A DNA stretch of 44,598 bases, taken from positions 1-44,598 of the forward strand of contig NZ_VFEU01000035.1 of the NCBI RefSeq assembly GCF_007858255.1, given 5' to 3'. The notes below the pieces were generated by a model. It was not told the DNA's origin, did no database searches, and saw only the letters and a program-made list of their open reading frames with translations. The first letter of the stretch is position 1; the number at the start of each line of letters is the position of its first letter. The position numbers and the translations under genes are program-made. Positions 33,236 to 41,816 of this stretch are shown piece by piece. The DNA is from Pseudomonas rhodesiae. GTDB lineage: Bacteria; Pseudomonadota; Gammaproteobacteria; Pseudomonadales; Pseudomonadaceae.

Positions 33236-33334
33236 AGCGTAGGGCGAATCGAAGAGAAGTGGACATCGCTCAGCTCCTATGTAGAGAGCCTTCACGGTAG
33301 GTGCAGAGGACGACGTTCGACTTGAACGAAAGAG

Positions 33335-34081
33335 CTATGACTTCTGGAGATCGACCGCAGCCAGGGCGGAGGACGGATCGATGCCCAGCAGCGCCCTGAA
33401 TGTCCGGGAGAAATGCGCCGAGTCGGAAAAACCTGCCGCATGCGCGGCTTCGGTCAGCCGTCCCCCTTTGGCCAGGTGTTGCAGGGCTTGGGTGAGGCGC
33501 AGCCATTTGACATAGCTGCGCAACGGCAGGCCGGTTTGCTCCACGAACCAATGGGAAAAACGCGTGGGTGACAAATGCACCAACGCGGCCATTGCCTCAC
33601 GCCCCATTTGGCCTTCGCGCAGCGCTGCGGTGACCTTGGTCAAGCGCGGATCAGGGATTGGTGGATCGGCAAGCCGCAACAGCCGACGTACCTGCGCCTG
33701 CAACTGGACAGGCGAATGCCCCGACGCCCTCAGTGCCTCGACCATCGCAGCAATATCGGCCGCTACGATCTCCATCAGCCTCACGGCTCCGCTCACCCGC
33801 AAGGCACGCGCCTCATCGGACAGCACATCCAGGTAGATCGACAGGACATGCCCAGCACTGAGCCGGTGCTTCAAGCCTGCCGGAATCAAGATGGCAGCCC
33901 CAGATTGCCCACCCAACGGCGTTTCAACCGTTATCGCGGCGTCGAGCCCCACTGCAATTTGATGTGCTTGATGATGGTGCCAATCCTGGTGGGCGGCATG
34001 GCCGAGAAAGACGCCGATACCGGGGCCGACCCAGGCATGGCCTGACCAGCGAGCCACTTCTGCGGCATCCGAGCTTCGCAT
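33335..34081 (-). CDS. AraC-family transcription regulator
   Basis: 248 residues from ATG 34081, which overlaps the lspA stop as TAATG. An N-terminal cupin-like sensing domain (WSGHAWVGPGIGVFLGHAAH, HHHQAHQIAVGL) is followed by the double helix-turn-helix: MAALVHLSPTRFSHWFVEQ and RLTEAAHAAGFSDSAHFSRT. The His-rich cupin segment could sense a metal or small molecule. As third gene of the metal-regulated operon it may extend the response; its target is unknown. Confidence 0.85.
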   Translation of the reverse strand: MRSSDAAEVARWSGHAWVGPGIGVFLGHAAHQDWHHHQAHQIAVGLDAAITVETPLGGQSGAAILIPAGLKHRLSAGHVLSIYLDVLSDEARALRVSGAVRLMEIVAADIAAMVEALRASGHSPVQLQAQVRRLLRLADPPIPDPRLTKVTAALREGQMGREAMAALVHLSPTRFSHWFVEQTGLPLRSYVKWLRLTQALQHLAKGGRLTEAAHAAGFSDSAHFSRTFRALLGIDPSSALAAVDLQKS

Positions 34082-34590
34082 TATCTGCCCCGGTCCAGTT
34101 CCGCGCTTGGACTCAGCACACTGCTCAGGAGCAACATGGCGGCACCGCCCACGATGCCGATGTCCGCCAAGTTGAATGCAGGCCAATGCCAGGATTGCCA
34201 GAAAAAATCCAGATAGTCGATCACATGGCCTCGGAAGCTGCGATCGATCAGATTCCCCACTGCCCCTCCCAGTATGAGGCTATAGCCCAGCGCTTCGAGC
34301 TTGGCCCTGGGCTTACGCAAGAGCAACGCGAGCCCAATCGAAACAACCAGTGCGAGGAGAATGAAGAAGTAGCGCTGCCAACCGCCCGCGTCAGCTAGGA
34401 AGCTGAACGCTGCGCCGGTATTCCAGAAATGGACCAGATTGAAGACTGGGGTCAGAGGAACCACGGCGCCGACCGAGAGCGAACCCTCAATTACATATTT
34501 GATCGCCTGGTCGGCCAGGGCAACGGCTAGCGATAGCGTCCACCAGAGCCCGGGAGTGATACGGTGCGCCATTCCAAGTGGCGATTTCAT
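34081..34590 (-). CDS. lspA: Lipoprotein signal peptidase LspA (metal-resistance type)
   Basis: 169 residues with four transmembrane segments and both catalytic aspartate motifs of signal peptidase II (GGAVGNLIDRSFRGHVIDYL and FNLADIGIVGGA). The start overlaps the preceding stop as ATGA, with GGGAG upstream. Extra lspA copies occur in lead and cadmium operons (PbrC, or the C-part of PbrBC), where processing of a lipoprotein or of a phosphatase partner contributes to resistance. The location beside a MerR regulator and efflux protein supports that role. Confidence 0.9.
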   Translation of the reverse strand: MKSPLGMAHRITPGLWWTLSLAVALADQAIKYVIEGSLSVGAVVPLTPVFNLVHFWNTGAAFSFLADAGGWQRYFFILLALVVSIGLALLLRKPRAKLEALGYSLILGGAVGNLIDRSFRGHVIDYLDFFWQSWHWPAFNLADIGIVGGAAMLLLSSVLSPSAELDRGR

Positions 34591-34934
34591 TGTTTCGCTC
34601 CCTGAAACAGTCGCTGCAATCCGGGTGAGACGGGCATCGGCGCGAATGCACTGATCCTCGCGCGTCCGGTATTGCCGAGCGGTACCCAGATCTTCGAGAA
34701 CAACACGGCAGCGATGATCCGTGGTGCTTGGCCGAACATTTCCCGGTAGTCGCGCAACTGCCAGCCAGCCCTTAGCATCAACCAATGGCTCCGCGCATGC
34801 AGGACGGGCATGTGCTGGCTCAAGATGTGGGCGCGCTCGAGCCAGGGGAATGCCTCGGTTGGCGCCTTTTCACGGAGTGCTGTCCTTGCCTGGAAAAAGG
34901 CTTCATCGATGGCATTGCGGAGGGCGGTATTCAT
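34587..34934 (-). CDS. DUF3703 family protein
   Basis: 115 residues from ATG 34934 (MNTALRNAIDEAFFQARTAL). The pattern PWLERAHILSQHMPVLHARS, then HWLML and VPLGNTGRARISAF matches the DUF3703 family, small proteins often found in heavy-metal resistance clusters. An upstream in-frame start at 34997 would lie within the MerR-type operator, so it is unlikely. It is the first gene of the operon DUF3703-lspA-araC. Confidence 0.82.
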   Translation of the reverse strand: MNTALRNAIDEAFFQARTALREKAPTEAFPWLERAHILSQHMPVLHARSHWLMLRAGWQLRDYREMFGQAPRIIAAVLFSKIWVPLGNTGRARISAFAPMPVSPGLQRLFQGAKQ

Positions 34935-34995
34935 CTGGAACTCACTTGCGCAGCAGTTGGAAGGCCATGATTCTGGGCCGATCGTGCAAGTGAAC

Positions 34996-35016
34996 ACCCT
35001 GTAGCCGCTATAGGGT
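34996..35016 (-). promoter_or_regulatory. MerR-type operator/promoter for the DUF3703-lspA-araC operon
   Basis: On the minus strand a TTGACC -35 box begins a 21-bp dyad, ACCCTATAG-CGG-CTACAGGGT, with one mismatch. A long (19-20 bp) spacer is typical of MerR-family promoters for lead, cadmium or zinc regulators. Confidence 0.8.
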
Positions 35017-35064
35017 CAAGCTCTACGCTTTGAGCAGAAGCGAATGGCACTTTTCTAGCGCGCC

Positions 35065-35472
35065 TTATGGAAGCCGTTTGCCTCCCTCCACTAGACCCGA
35101 AAGTATTCCGCAGTCCAGGCTTTGTCGTTCGTCATCGCAGCAGCTGCGTAACGTCACCAACTGGTTTTCCAGGGCTTGCAAGGATGCGATCTGGGCCCTG
35201 ACCTGGGCGATATGGCTATCAAGCAGCGTATTGACCGCCGCGCACGGTTGCTGCGGCTGTGCTTGAACGCTCTGCAAAACACCAATTTCGTCCAACGACA
35301 TGCCAAAGGACCGGCAACGGCGGATGAACAGCAGTTTCTCCACATGATCCGCTTCGTAGGCTCGGTAGCCATTTGCCTGGCGATTGGGCGATGCAAGCAG
35401 GCCCTGGCGCTCATAGAAACGAATGGTCTGAATGTCCGCTCCCGTCAGCTGTGCAAGTTGACCAATGCGCAT
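35065..35472 (-). CDS. MerR-family metal-responsive regulator (CadR/PbrR type)
   Basis: 135 residues. The winged helix-turn-helix MRIGQLAQLTGADIQTIRFY and RRCRSFGMSLDEIGVL define the MerR family. The metal site cysteines of the CadR/PbrR/ZntR group are present: one in QQPCAAVN and two in RSCCDDERQSLDCGIL. In this family metal binding twists the promoter DNA to activate transcription. It lies between its two predicted targets, with an operator on each side. Cd, Pb or Zn specificity cannot be told from this alone. Confidence 0.9.
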   Translation of the reverse strand: MRIGQLAQLTGADIQTIRFYERQGLLASPNRQANGYRAYEADHVEKLLFIRRCRSFGMSLDEIGVLQSVQAQPQQPCAAVNTLLDSHIAQVRAQIASLQALENQLVTLRSCCDDERQSLDCGILSGLVEGGKRLP

Positions 35473-35511
35473 AGGCTGCTCCTCGATAAACAGCCAGTAT
35501 ATCCAGGCTTG

Positions 35512-35532
35512 ACCCTATACCTGCTATATGGT
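35512..35532 (+). promoter_or_regulatory. MerR-type operator/promoter for the CDF transporter
   Basis: TTGACC at 35509-35514 overlaps a 21-bp imperfect dyad ACCCTATAC-CTG-CTATATGGT, 40 bp before the transporter ATG. The sequence closely resembles the other operator at 34996-35016. Confidence 0.75.
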
Positions 35533-35572
35533 TTTCAATTGCCAGAATTGAACCTGATAGGAGAGGCGGATC

Positions 35573-36466
35573 ATGAGCTCGTGTGAAAAATCCTGTGGCT
35601 GCGGTTCAGTGTCAGCGCCTGCTGAAGCAGCGAGCGCGCCCTCGACCGAAGGAGCCTGGGTCAGCCATTTTTCTGTACCCAAGATGGATTGCCCTTCGGA
35701 AGAGCGAATGATTCGGCTCGCGCTGAATAGCTTGCCTGAGCTTCGTTCGTTGTCCTTTGATCTGAGCAGCAGGCAGGTACTCGCTTTCCATGACGGGGCG
35801 GTTGACCCAATCACTACCAAGCTGGAGTCCCTGGGTCTAGGGGCAGCGCTACTGGGGACTCAACCAGCTAGTCAGGAAGCAGCCTCGACCAATCGCGCTG
35901 ATGAGGAATTAGCGGCGTCGAAAGAGGCGAGCACCCTGAAAATTTTGCTCGGCATCAACGCTGCCATGTTTGTTATCGAGATGGGCGCAGGGTTGATCGC
36001 TCAGTCGACGGGCCTTATTGCCGACTCGCTGGACATGTTTGCGGATGCTGCCGTCTATGGCTTGGCTCTCTTTGCCGTCGGCCGCAGTGCACAGCTGCAA
36101 GTTCGCGCTGCGCACCTGGCGGGTTTCTTTCAGATCCTGTTGGCACTGGGCGTACTCGTGGAGGTGGCTAGACGCTTCCACTATGGCAGCGAACCTGAGT
36201 CGATGCTGATGATGGGGATTGGCTTAGTTGCACTCGTCGCAAACGCCAGCTGTCTCTTGATGATCTATGGCCATCGCGAAGGCGGTGCACACATGAAAGC
36301 GAGCTGGATTTTTTCGGCCAACGATGTGCTCGCGAACATTGGCGTTATCGTCGCCGGCGCGCTGGTTGCGTGGACGGGCTCTCCCTACCCAGACTTGGTG
36401 ATTGGTACGGTCGTTGGCCTCATCGTATTGAACGGTGCGCGCCGAATCCTGGCATTGAAAGCCTGA
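35573..36466 (+). CDS. CDF-type cation efflux protein with N-terminal HMA-like domain
   Basis: 297 residues. A Cys-rich N-terminus (SSCEKSCGCGS) leads to an HMA-like domain whose metal loop is reduced to one Cys (KMDCPSEE instead of MxCxxC). A six-helix membrane part typical of cation diffusion facilitators follows. The TM2 motif GLIADSLDMFADAAVYG and the TM5 motif ANDVLANIGVIVAG replace the usual HxxxD residues with D/N variants. It should export divalent metal from the cytoplasm using the proton gradient. Controlled by the adjacent MerR regulator. Confidence 0.88.
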   Translation: MSSCEKSCGCGSVSAPAEAASAPSTEGAWVSHFSVPKMDCPSEERMIRLALNSLPELRSLSFDLSSRQVLAFHDGAVDPITTKLESLGLGAALLGTQPASQEAASTNRADEELAASKEASTLKILLGINAAMFVIEMGAGLIAQSTGLIADSLDMFADAAVYGLALFAVGRSAQLQVRAAHLAGFFQILLALGVLVEVARRFHYGSEPESMLMMGIGLVALVANASCLLMIYGHREGGAHMKASWIFSANDVLANIGVIVAGALVAWTGSPYPDLVIGTVVGLIVLNGARRILALKA

Positions 36467-36597
36467 CCAACCGATCCTGTATTCCATCGCGATGGGCTCA
36501 CTTTCTACAAGTGAACATCAATGGTACGGACAGTCCAATAAACCTTCGTTTGATAGACGCCTCTGGCGAGGTGTGCTGGGTGCACTCCTGGAAGGAT

Positions 36598-36616
36598 TGA
36601 GCTACAATGTAGCTCA
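36598..36616. promoter_or_regulatory. Perfect palindrome upstream of the second TA pair
   Basis: TGAGCTACA-A-TGTAGCTCA covers the probable -10 region (TACAAT) 20 bp before the antitoxin ATG; it is the likely autorepression site of the antitoxin. Confidence 0.7.
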
Positions 36617-36636
36617 TCAATCTGGAGGATCAAACC

Positions 36637-36900
36637 ATGTCCGCAAATGCTGTAGTCCGTGCCCGTATCGACGAGCACATCAAGGAAGAGGCGACCGTCG
36701 TGCTGGCAGCGATGGGACTCACCGTGTCTGACGCCTTCCGCATCATGTTGACCCGAGTCGCCCGCGAGAAAGCCTTGCCGTTCGAGCCGCTGATTCCGAA
36801 CGCCACCACCATCGAGGCGATGAAGGAAGCGCGCCGTGGCGGCTTGAAGTCGTTCGCTTCCGTCGAGGATCTGATGGCGGATCTGAATGCGGACGATTGA
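36637..36900 (+). CDS. RelB/DinJ-family antitoxin
   Basis: 87 residues with the ribbon-helix-helix pattern VVRARIDEHIKEEATVVLAA, MGLTVSDAFRIMLTRVA and a disordered tail that would wrap the toxin. GGAGG lies upstream of the ATG. It overlaps the toxin gene by 14 bp. It is the first of a pair that belongs to a decayed transposon relic rather than to the intact transposon. Confidence 0.88.
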   Translation: MSANAVVRARIDEHIKEEATVVLAAMGLTVSDAFRIMLTRVAREKALPFEPLIPNATTIEAMKEARRGGLKSFASVEDLMADLNADD

Positions 36901-37168
36901 ACAGACCAGCCGGTTCAAACGCGATTATAAACGCGAAGCCAAAGGCCCGCATCGTCAGACGCTGGCGAGCGATTTCATTGCCGTCGTCACAGCCCTGGCG
37001 AATAACCAGCCTCTGGCCGAGAAGCACCGTGACCACGCCCTCACCGGCGACTGGAAAGACCACCGGGACTGTCACATCAAGCCCGACCTGGTGTTGATTT
37101 ACCGCAAGCCGGATGACGCCGTGCTGCAACTCGTGCGTCTCGGATCGCATAGCGAGCTTGGCCTGTAA
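36887..37168 (+). CDS. YafQ-family toxin (RelE superfamily)
   Basis: 93 residues with the YafQ pattern: TSRFKRDYKREAKG, DHALTGDWKDHRDCHIKPDL and VLIYRKPDD, ending LQLVRLGSHSELGL with the conserved catalytic His region. It should be a ribosome-dependent mRNA endonuclease neutralised by the DinJ-type antitoxin. The open frame is intact although the rest of the host transposon is decayed. Confidence 0.88.
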   Translation: MRTIEQTSRFKRDYKREAKGPHRQTLASDFIAVVTALANNQPLAEKHRDHALTGDWKDHRDCHIKPDLVLIYRKPDDAVLQLVRLGSHSELGL

Positions 37169-37203
37169 CGCCGGGGTCTGCCCAGGACAAGGAAAGAAGC
37201 TAC

Positions 37204-37672
37204 ATGACAATCAGCATCACCGACGACGATTGGAACGAACTGACTCCCGAGAGTTTCGATACCACCGCACTGCTGCGGGCAGTCGATGCCGTGGACGAGC
37301 TGCGCGGCGATTGAGTGACAACGCAGACGGCGGGCCTCCGCAACTGCGCACCGACCTGTTGAAGCTGCATCAACTGGCGATGAGGTGATCCAGGTGCGGA
37401 TTCGAGAGCACGTCATCGCCACCAATGACATGCGTCTGTTCGGTCTGCACCTACTGGGGCAGGCGTCGCTGCGCATGGAGCAAGCGCTGTGGCCAGAAGA
37501 ATATGAGCGGATGACCCGCGAGGTCGAAGAAGCTCTCCGTGAGGCCGACGACCCCAACGCCAAGTCGTACACCCACGAGAAGTCATGCAGGCGATGCAGG
37601 AACGAATCGACCAAGCACGAGACAAGCCATGTTGATCGGCCCTGCCCCAACTCCCTCGAACTCGGATGAGTC
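37204..37672 (+). pseudogene. Relic of passenger genes A and C of a second Tn3-type transposon
   Basis: 37204-37314 encodes the first half of protein A (ITDDDWNELTPESFD) and then stops because one T is missing relative to the intact copy (GCGATTGAG here, GCGATTTGAA there). The frame resumes with DGGPPQLRTDLLKLHQLA. At 37383 it joins directly to the middle of protein C (EVIQVRIREHVIATNDMRLF), deleting the rest of A, all of B and the start of C. The C part is itself frameshifted near 37580. No terminal inverted repeat survives after it. Confidence 0.85.
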
Positions 37673-37724
37673 GGACCTAGCAACGTGGTGACACCGATCA
37701 TCTAGGGCCGGAGCAGAGCCTGTG

Positions 37725-39350
37725 TCAGCCCGCGAGGCGGTGCGTCACTTCGCTGAGCTGGGCCGACAGCGTATGCAGGTTCTGGCTGGCTGCCTCGGTA
37801 CGCTCGACATTGTCCTGGTTGGTGGTGGCGATGGCGGTAATTTCGGTCAGATTGCGCGAGATATCTTCCGCCACGGACGTCTGCTCTTCGGCAGCGGTAG
37901 CGATCTGACGGTTCATGTCGCGGATCGCTTCGACTTCTTGGGTGATGCGCTGAAGCATGCTGCCCGCTTCCGTAACCTGTTCGACACCTTCGTTGCTGCG
38001 GGTTTGTCCATTTTCAATCGCACGCACCGCATCCACCGCGCCGGTCTGCACCGTGTCGATAATCTGATGAATTTCAGCGGTGGAGTCGGCGGTGCGCCTG
38101 GCCAGCGTGCGCACCTCGTCGGCAACGACGGCAAACCCGCGTCCGGCATCGCCCGCGCGGGCGGCTTCGATGGCTGCGTTTAGCGCCAGCAGATTGGTCT
38201 GGTCGGCGATGCCGCGAATAACTTCCAGCACCTTGCCAATGCGACCGCTATCGGTCTCCAGACGGCGTATTACCTCGGCGGTGTTGCTGATCTCGCCGCG
38301 CATGTGGGTAATGGTCTGGATAGTCGAACGCATCATGGTCTCACCCTGCTGCGCCGAATGATCGGCCGCATCCGCTGCACGCGCGGCTTCGGCGGCGTGA
38401 CGGGCGACTTCCTGCGCCGTAGCGGACATTTCATGCATGGCGGTAGCGACCTGATCGGTGCGCGAGAACTGCTCGCGAGTGCCTTGGCCCATCAGTGCGG
38501 CGATGGCGCTCAATTCACCACTGGCGCTGTCCAGGTCCGAGGTGTTGCGTTGCAGGAGGGTGAACGTATCGGCAAGGAAGTCACGCAGGATATTCGCGGC
38601 AACTGCCAGACGTCCCAATTCGTCAGCACGGGACGCATCGACGCGCTGTGCAAAGTCGCCCTGGCTGAGCTTGGCGATGTGGTCGATCAGGTGACGGATG
38701 GGGGCGATCAGATTGCGGTTTACCAACCATAGGCTGAGCAAGGCGATGAAAACGCCAGCGGCTAGCATTACCAACGAGCCGACGACTATTTTACGATCTG
38801 CGGCTTCGCTGATGGTTTCCGAACGATGCAGCGCCGAATCGCGCTGCTGGATGACCAAACCACTGAGCTGTTCGCTGGTGGCACGGTCGATGCCTTGAAC
38901 CGCCTCGTCGCCGGCGAATGGATCGTTTCCGCCGGCGATGTAGGCCGCACGGCCCGCGCGGTAGGCGGCGCCGAGGCGCCGGTGCTCCTCGTGCAGGTCG
39001 CGGAGCTGCTTTGACAGGGCAGGGTTGTGCTCGCTTCGCTCAACGAGTCTGCCCAGGATGTCCTGGACCTTTCGTTCCTGGTTCTCGAAGCTTTGCCAGT
39101 ACTTGCTCAAGGCTTCAGGTGATTTGCCACGCAGCAAGACGTTCTTCCACTCCTGCACCTGCACTTTGAATTCCACGTTGGCTTCGTCGATCAGGCGCGA
39201 CGTTTCGATCGGACCCTTGAGTAGTTGTTGATACTTGGAAATGTCATCCGACAAGAAGGAAAAACTGGCGAAGGCGATCAGCAATATCACCAACAGGCTG
39301 CCGCCGATCAGTGTGAGCAGCTGAGCGCGCAGGGATTTTTTCAAGAGCAT
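37725..39350 (-). CDS. Methyl-accepting chemotaxis protein
   Basis: About 541 residues from the ATG at 39350 (MLLKKSLRAQLL). TM1 lies at about residues 10-32, a periplasmic helical ligand domain at 33-190, TM2 near 192-212, and a HAMP domain at 213-265. The signalling domain carries the conserved hairpin tip VIRGIADQTNLLALNAAIEA and ARAGDAGRGFAVVADEVR. It senses an unknown periplasmic ligand and controls CheA. The gene is complete. Neighbours on both sides are mobile-element debris, so it was probably carried in as passenger or genomic flank. Confidence 0.93.
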   Translation of the reverse strand: MLLKKSLRAQLLTLIGGSLLVILLIAFASFSFLSDDISKYQQLLKGPIETSRLIDEANVEFKVQVQEWKNVLLRGKSPEALSKYWQSFENQERKVQDILGRLVERSEHNPALSKQLRDLHEEHRRLGAAYRAGRAAYIAGGNDPFAGDEAVQGIDRATSEQLSGLVIQQRDSALHRSETISEAADRKIVVGSLVMLAAGVFIALLSLWLVNRNLIAPIRHLIDHIAKLSQGDFAQRVDASRADELGRLAVAANILRDFLADTFTLLQRNTSDLDSASGELSAIAALMGQGTREQFSRTDQVATAMHEMSATAQEVARHAAEAARAADAADHSAQQGETMMRSTIQTITHMRGEISNTAEVIRRLETDSGRIGKVLEVIRGIADQTNLLALNAAIEAARAGDAGRGFAVVADEVRTLARRTADSTAEIHQIIDTVQTGAVDAVRAIENGQTRSNEGVEQVTEAGSMLQRITQEVEAIRDMNRQIATAAEEQTSVAEDISRNLTEITAIATTNQDNVERTEAASQNLHTLSAQLSEVTHRLAG

Positions 39351-39472
39351 CTGGGCGGTCTCGTATCGAAAGGGGGGCGCTTGAGTCATACGCAAGATTG
39401 AGCGAGCGGTCAGCCAAATGACCGTTCGTTCGCCCCCTTATGTCGGCGTACCGCTGCGATACTTGAACGCTT

Positions 39473-39785
39473 TCAGACCAGACGCAGATGGTTGTCCCAG
39501 AGCCCTGCCGGCAATTGCAGCGCGGTGCTGACGAAGCCCCCGCTGGCGGGGTCGACCGTTAGGACAAGATGTCCGATCCGCGCTCATCGAAGCCTCCGCG
39601 CCTGGCCGGGGCACTTCTACCCGTGTGTTCGCGCAGTTGCGACAGCCAACCCGCAGGGAGTTTTTGCGGTTCATCCGCGTGGCTTGAGGAGACCAAGTTT
39701 CCGTCGCGGTCAAATAAGCTCATGCGCTTGAAAACCGGGTCCTCGGCGAGCATTCGCGCGGCTCGTCTCTGGTTTGGCCTTAAGC
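39473..39785 (-). pseudogene. Gene fragment upstream of the chemoreceptor
   Basis: Two minus-strand pieces in different frames look coding: RMLAEDPVFKRMSLFDRDGN followed by LVSS, and LVLTVDPASGGFVSTALQLP followed by AGLWDNHLRLV and a stop at 39473. They resemble the end of a Pseudomonas membrane or regulatory protein that I cannot name with certainty. The left piece is cut near 39785. Confidence 0.35.
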
Positions 39786-40193
39786 TACCGGCGCCCCTAT
39801 CTGCCTGGTCTGCACTCTTTACTATACCGAACGACGAATGTCAGATCGAGCGCTCGGCGATCGGGAATATTTTTCGCCAAGCAAGGGCTACGCATGTCGC
39901 GAGATTCCAGCGCCTACGACTGGTGTTTAGAGTCGGCCAATACTCCTGTCCGGCCGGTCAGCCATGCGTCCTTGAGTCGTCGTGAATCCTGGCGGGATCG
40001 GACCTGGGCCCACAACCGTTCCCACCGAACATTTTCCCCGCCGGCGAGCGGCTTTCTCGCGCAACAAATTGTTCGGAGCTCAAGGTCCTTCTCTACGTTT
40101 CGGCTGCATTGGCAGTGCGTTCGGCCCTCACCCGCCGATCGGCTCACAACAAGGACGCGATGGGCGCGACCATGAATCCGAAAGGAGAACACC
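39786..40193. other. Intergenic debris, no gene assigned
   Basis: About 400 bp with no convincing coding frame. AAAGGAG at 40181-40187 is the ribosome site of the truncated DUF736 gene. The rest is probably flanking DNA from a source plasmid or island. Confidence 0.4.
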
Positions 40194-40235
40194 ATGGCCA
40201 TCATCGGCATCTTTACCACCTCTAAAGACGGGGCT
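40194..40235 (+). pseudogene. DUF736 protein, first codons only
   Basis: The ATG at 40194 behind AAAGGAG encodes MAIIGIFTTSKDG, the typical opening of DUF736 proteins found on proteobacterial plasmids and islands. It is then cut by repeated IS-like sequence. Confidence 0.6.
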
Positions 40236-40400
40236 AGTTGCAGTTAATGTGAGTAGGGAACGATGGAATGCAAGCCGGCGCGGCTGAATGCAAGCTCGCT
40301 CGCAAATAATCTGAGCCAGACGGCTCCGTCAGTCGCAGTTAATCTGAGCCGGAAATTGCGCTGATTGCGAGCACGGCCGTTTTCGATTGCAAGCCGGTAC
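40236..40400. repeat. IS-end-like repeats between the DUF736 fragment and tniB
   Basis: GCAGTTAATGTGAG (about 40239) and GCAGTTAATCTGAG (about 40333) are direct repeats; ATTGCAAGCCGG-like motifs occur at both sides. This looks like fused ends of an IS21-like element with no transposase between them. It probably removed tniA and most of tniB. Confidence 0.4.
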
Positions 40401-40577
40401 AGCTACCTGCTCACCCGGAGCGAAGGCACCATCGGCGAGCTTGCACATCTGCTGGTGGCGGCGGCCGTCGCCGCCGTGGAGAGTGGCGAGGAAGCGATCA
40501 ACCACCGCACGCTCAGCATGGCCGACTACATCGGCCCCAGTGAGCGGCGGCGACAGTTCGAGCGGGAACTGATGTGA
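40401..40577 (+). pseudogene. tniB: TniB, C-terminal fragment
   Basis: The frame from about 40401 encodes YLLTRSEGTIGELAHLL, continues RTLSMADYIGPSERRRQFER and ends at the stop at 40575-40577. It is the last 58 residues or so of the Tn402/Tn5053 ATP-binding transposition protein. The ATPase motifs are lost. The stop overlaps the tniQ start by 3 nt. Confidence 0.85.
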
Positions 40578-41791
40578 AGTCCGCGCCGCGCTGGCCGCTG
40601 CATCCGGCACCCAAGGAAGGCGAAGCCCTGTCCTCATGGCTCAACCGGGTCGCCGCCTGCTACCAGATGGACGTGCACGAGCTGCTGGCCCACGATCTTG
40701 GTCACAGCCAACTTGATGACCTGGATACCGCACCATCCTTGTCGTTGCTGACGGCGCTCTGCCAGCGCAGTGGCGTCGAGCTGGAGCGGTTGCGCAGCAT
40801 GAGTCTTGCAGGCTGGGTGCCGTGGCTGCTCGACAGTCTCGACGATTCGGTACCAGCAGCCTTGGAAACCTATACATTCCAATGCGCGGTGCTCCTGCCC
40901 AAGCGCACCCGCAAGGTGCGGTCCATCACTCGCTGGCGTGCCTGGCTACCGAGCCAGACGATTCGCCGGGCGTGTCCGCAGTGTCTGAACGATCCAACGA
41001 ATCAAGCTGTGCTACTCGTCTGGCAGCTCCCCTTGATGCTGAGCTGCCCGCAGCATGGCTGCTGGCTGGAGTCCTACTGGGGCATGCACGGCCGGTATCT
41101 TCAGTGGGAAATCGCCGATGCTGCGCCGCGCCCTGCCGATGACGCAATCGCCTGCATGGACCGGCGCACCTGGCAGGCGCTGACGACGGGTTTTGTGGAG
41201 CTGCCGCGTCGGCGTGTCCACGCCGGCTTGTGGTTCCGGCTGCTGCGCACCCTGCTTGATGAGCTGAACACGCCGCTCTCGCACTGCGGCAGTTGCTCGG
41301 CGAGCATCCGCCATGTCTGGGAGCGCTGCGGCCATCCGCTGCGCGCCGGGCAGAGTCTGTGGCGTCCCTACGAGATTCTGGCCCCGGCGGTGCAGTGGCA
41401 GATGCTGGAGGCGGCGGCCACCGCCATCACGCTGATCGAGTCAAAGGCGCTGATCCCGCGCGGGGAACAGGCCGCGCTGTTTCAGACGGAGCCGCACACT
41501 GGTTTCACCAACGGCCTGCCGGCGAAGGTGCCGAAGCCGGAACCCATCAACCACTGGCAACGAGCAGCCCAGGCCATCGATGAGGCCATCATTGAAGCGC
41601 GACACAACCCGGAGACGGCCCGCTTGCTGTTCACACTGGCGTCCTACGGGCGACGCGACCCCGAATCCCTGGAACGTTTGCGCGCCACGTTCACCAAGGA
41701 GGGCATCCCGCCGGAGTTTTTGTCACATTACGAGCCTGAATGGCCGTTTGCAGGTCTTAGACTAAATGACGGGTTAAGTGACAGTTTTTGA
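40574..41791 (+). CDS. tniQ: TniQ transposition protein
   Basis: 405 residues from the GTG at 40574. The TniQ domain begins WPLHPAPKEGEALSSWLNRV. Zinc-finger pairs CPQCLND...CPQHG and CGSCSASI...CGHPL follow, as in Tn402 and Tn5053 TniQ. It works with TniA and TniB in transposition, but tniA is absent and tniB truncated, so the module cannot move by itself. Confidence 0.93.
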   Translation: MKSAPRWPLHPAPKEGEALSSWLNRVAACYQMDVHELLAHDLGHSQLDDLDTAPSLSLLTALCQRSGVELERLRSMSLAGWVPWLLDSLDDSVPAALETYTFQCAVLLPKRTRKVRSITRWRAWLPSQTIRRACPQCLNDPTNQAVLLVWQLPLMLSCPQHGCWLESYWGMHGRYLQWEIADAAPRPADDAIACMDRRTWQALTTGFVELPRRRVHAGLWFRLLRTLLDELNTPLSHCGSCSASIRHVWERCGHPLRAGQSLWRPYEILAPAVQWQMLEAAATAITLIESKALIPRGEQAALFQTEPHTGFTNGLPAKVPKPEPINHWQRAAQAIDEAIIEARHNPETARLLFTLASYGRRDPESLERLRATFTKEGIPPEFLSHYEPEWPFAGLRLNDGLSDSF

Positions 41792-41816
41792 CGGCGAGAA
41801 CTTTCTGGCTCACACT

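Noticed and set aside
33201..33334. Search for a target-site duplication at the right transposon end
   Set aside because: The flanking 5 bp (AGCGT) do not match those on the left (TAACA), so no duplication is claimed.
39438..40219. Overlapping small ORFs on both strands between the chemoreceptor and tniB
   Set aside because: Apart from the DUF736 opening and one gene fragment, none has a ribosome site or protein-like sequence.
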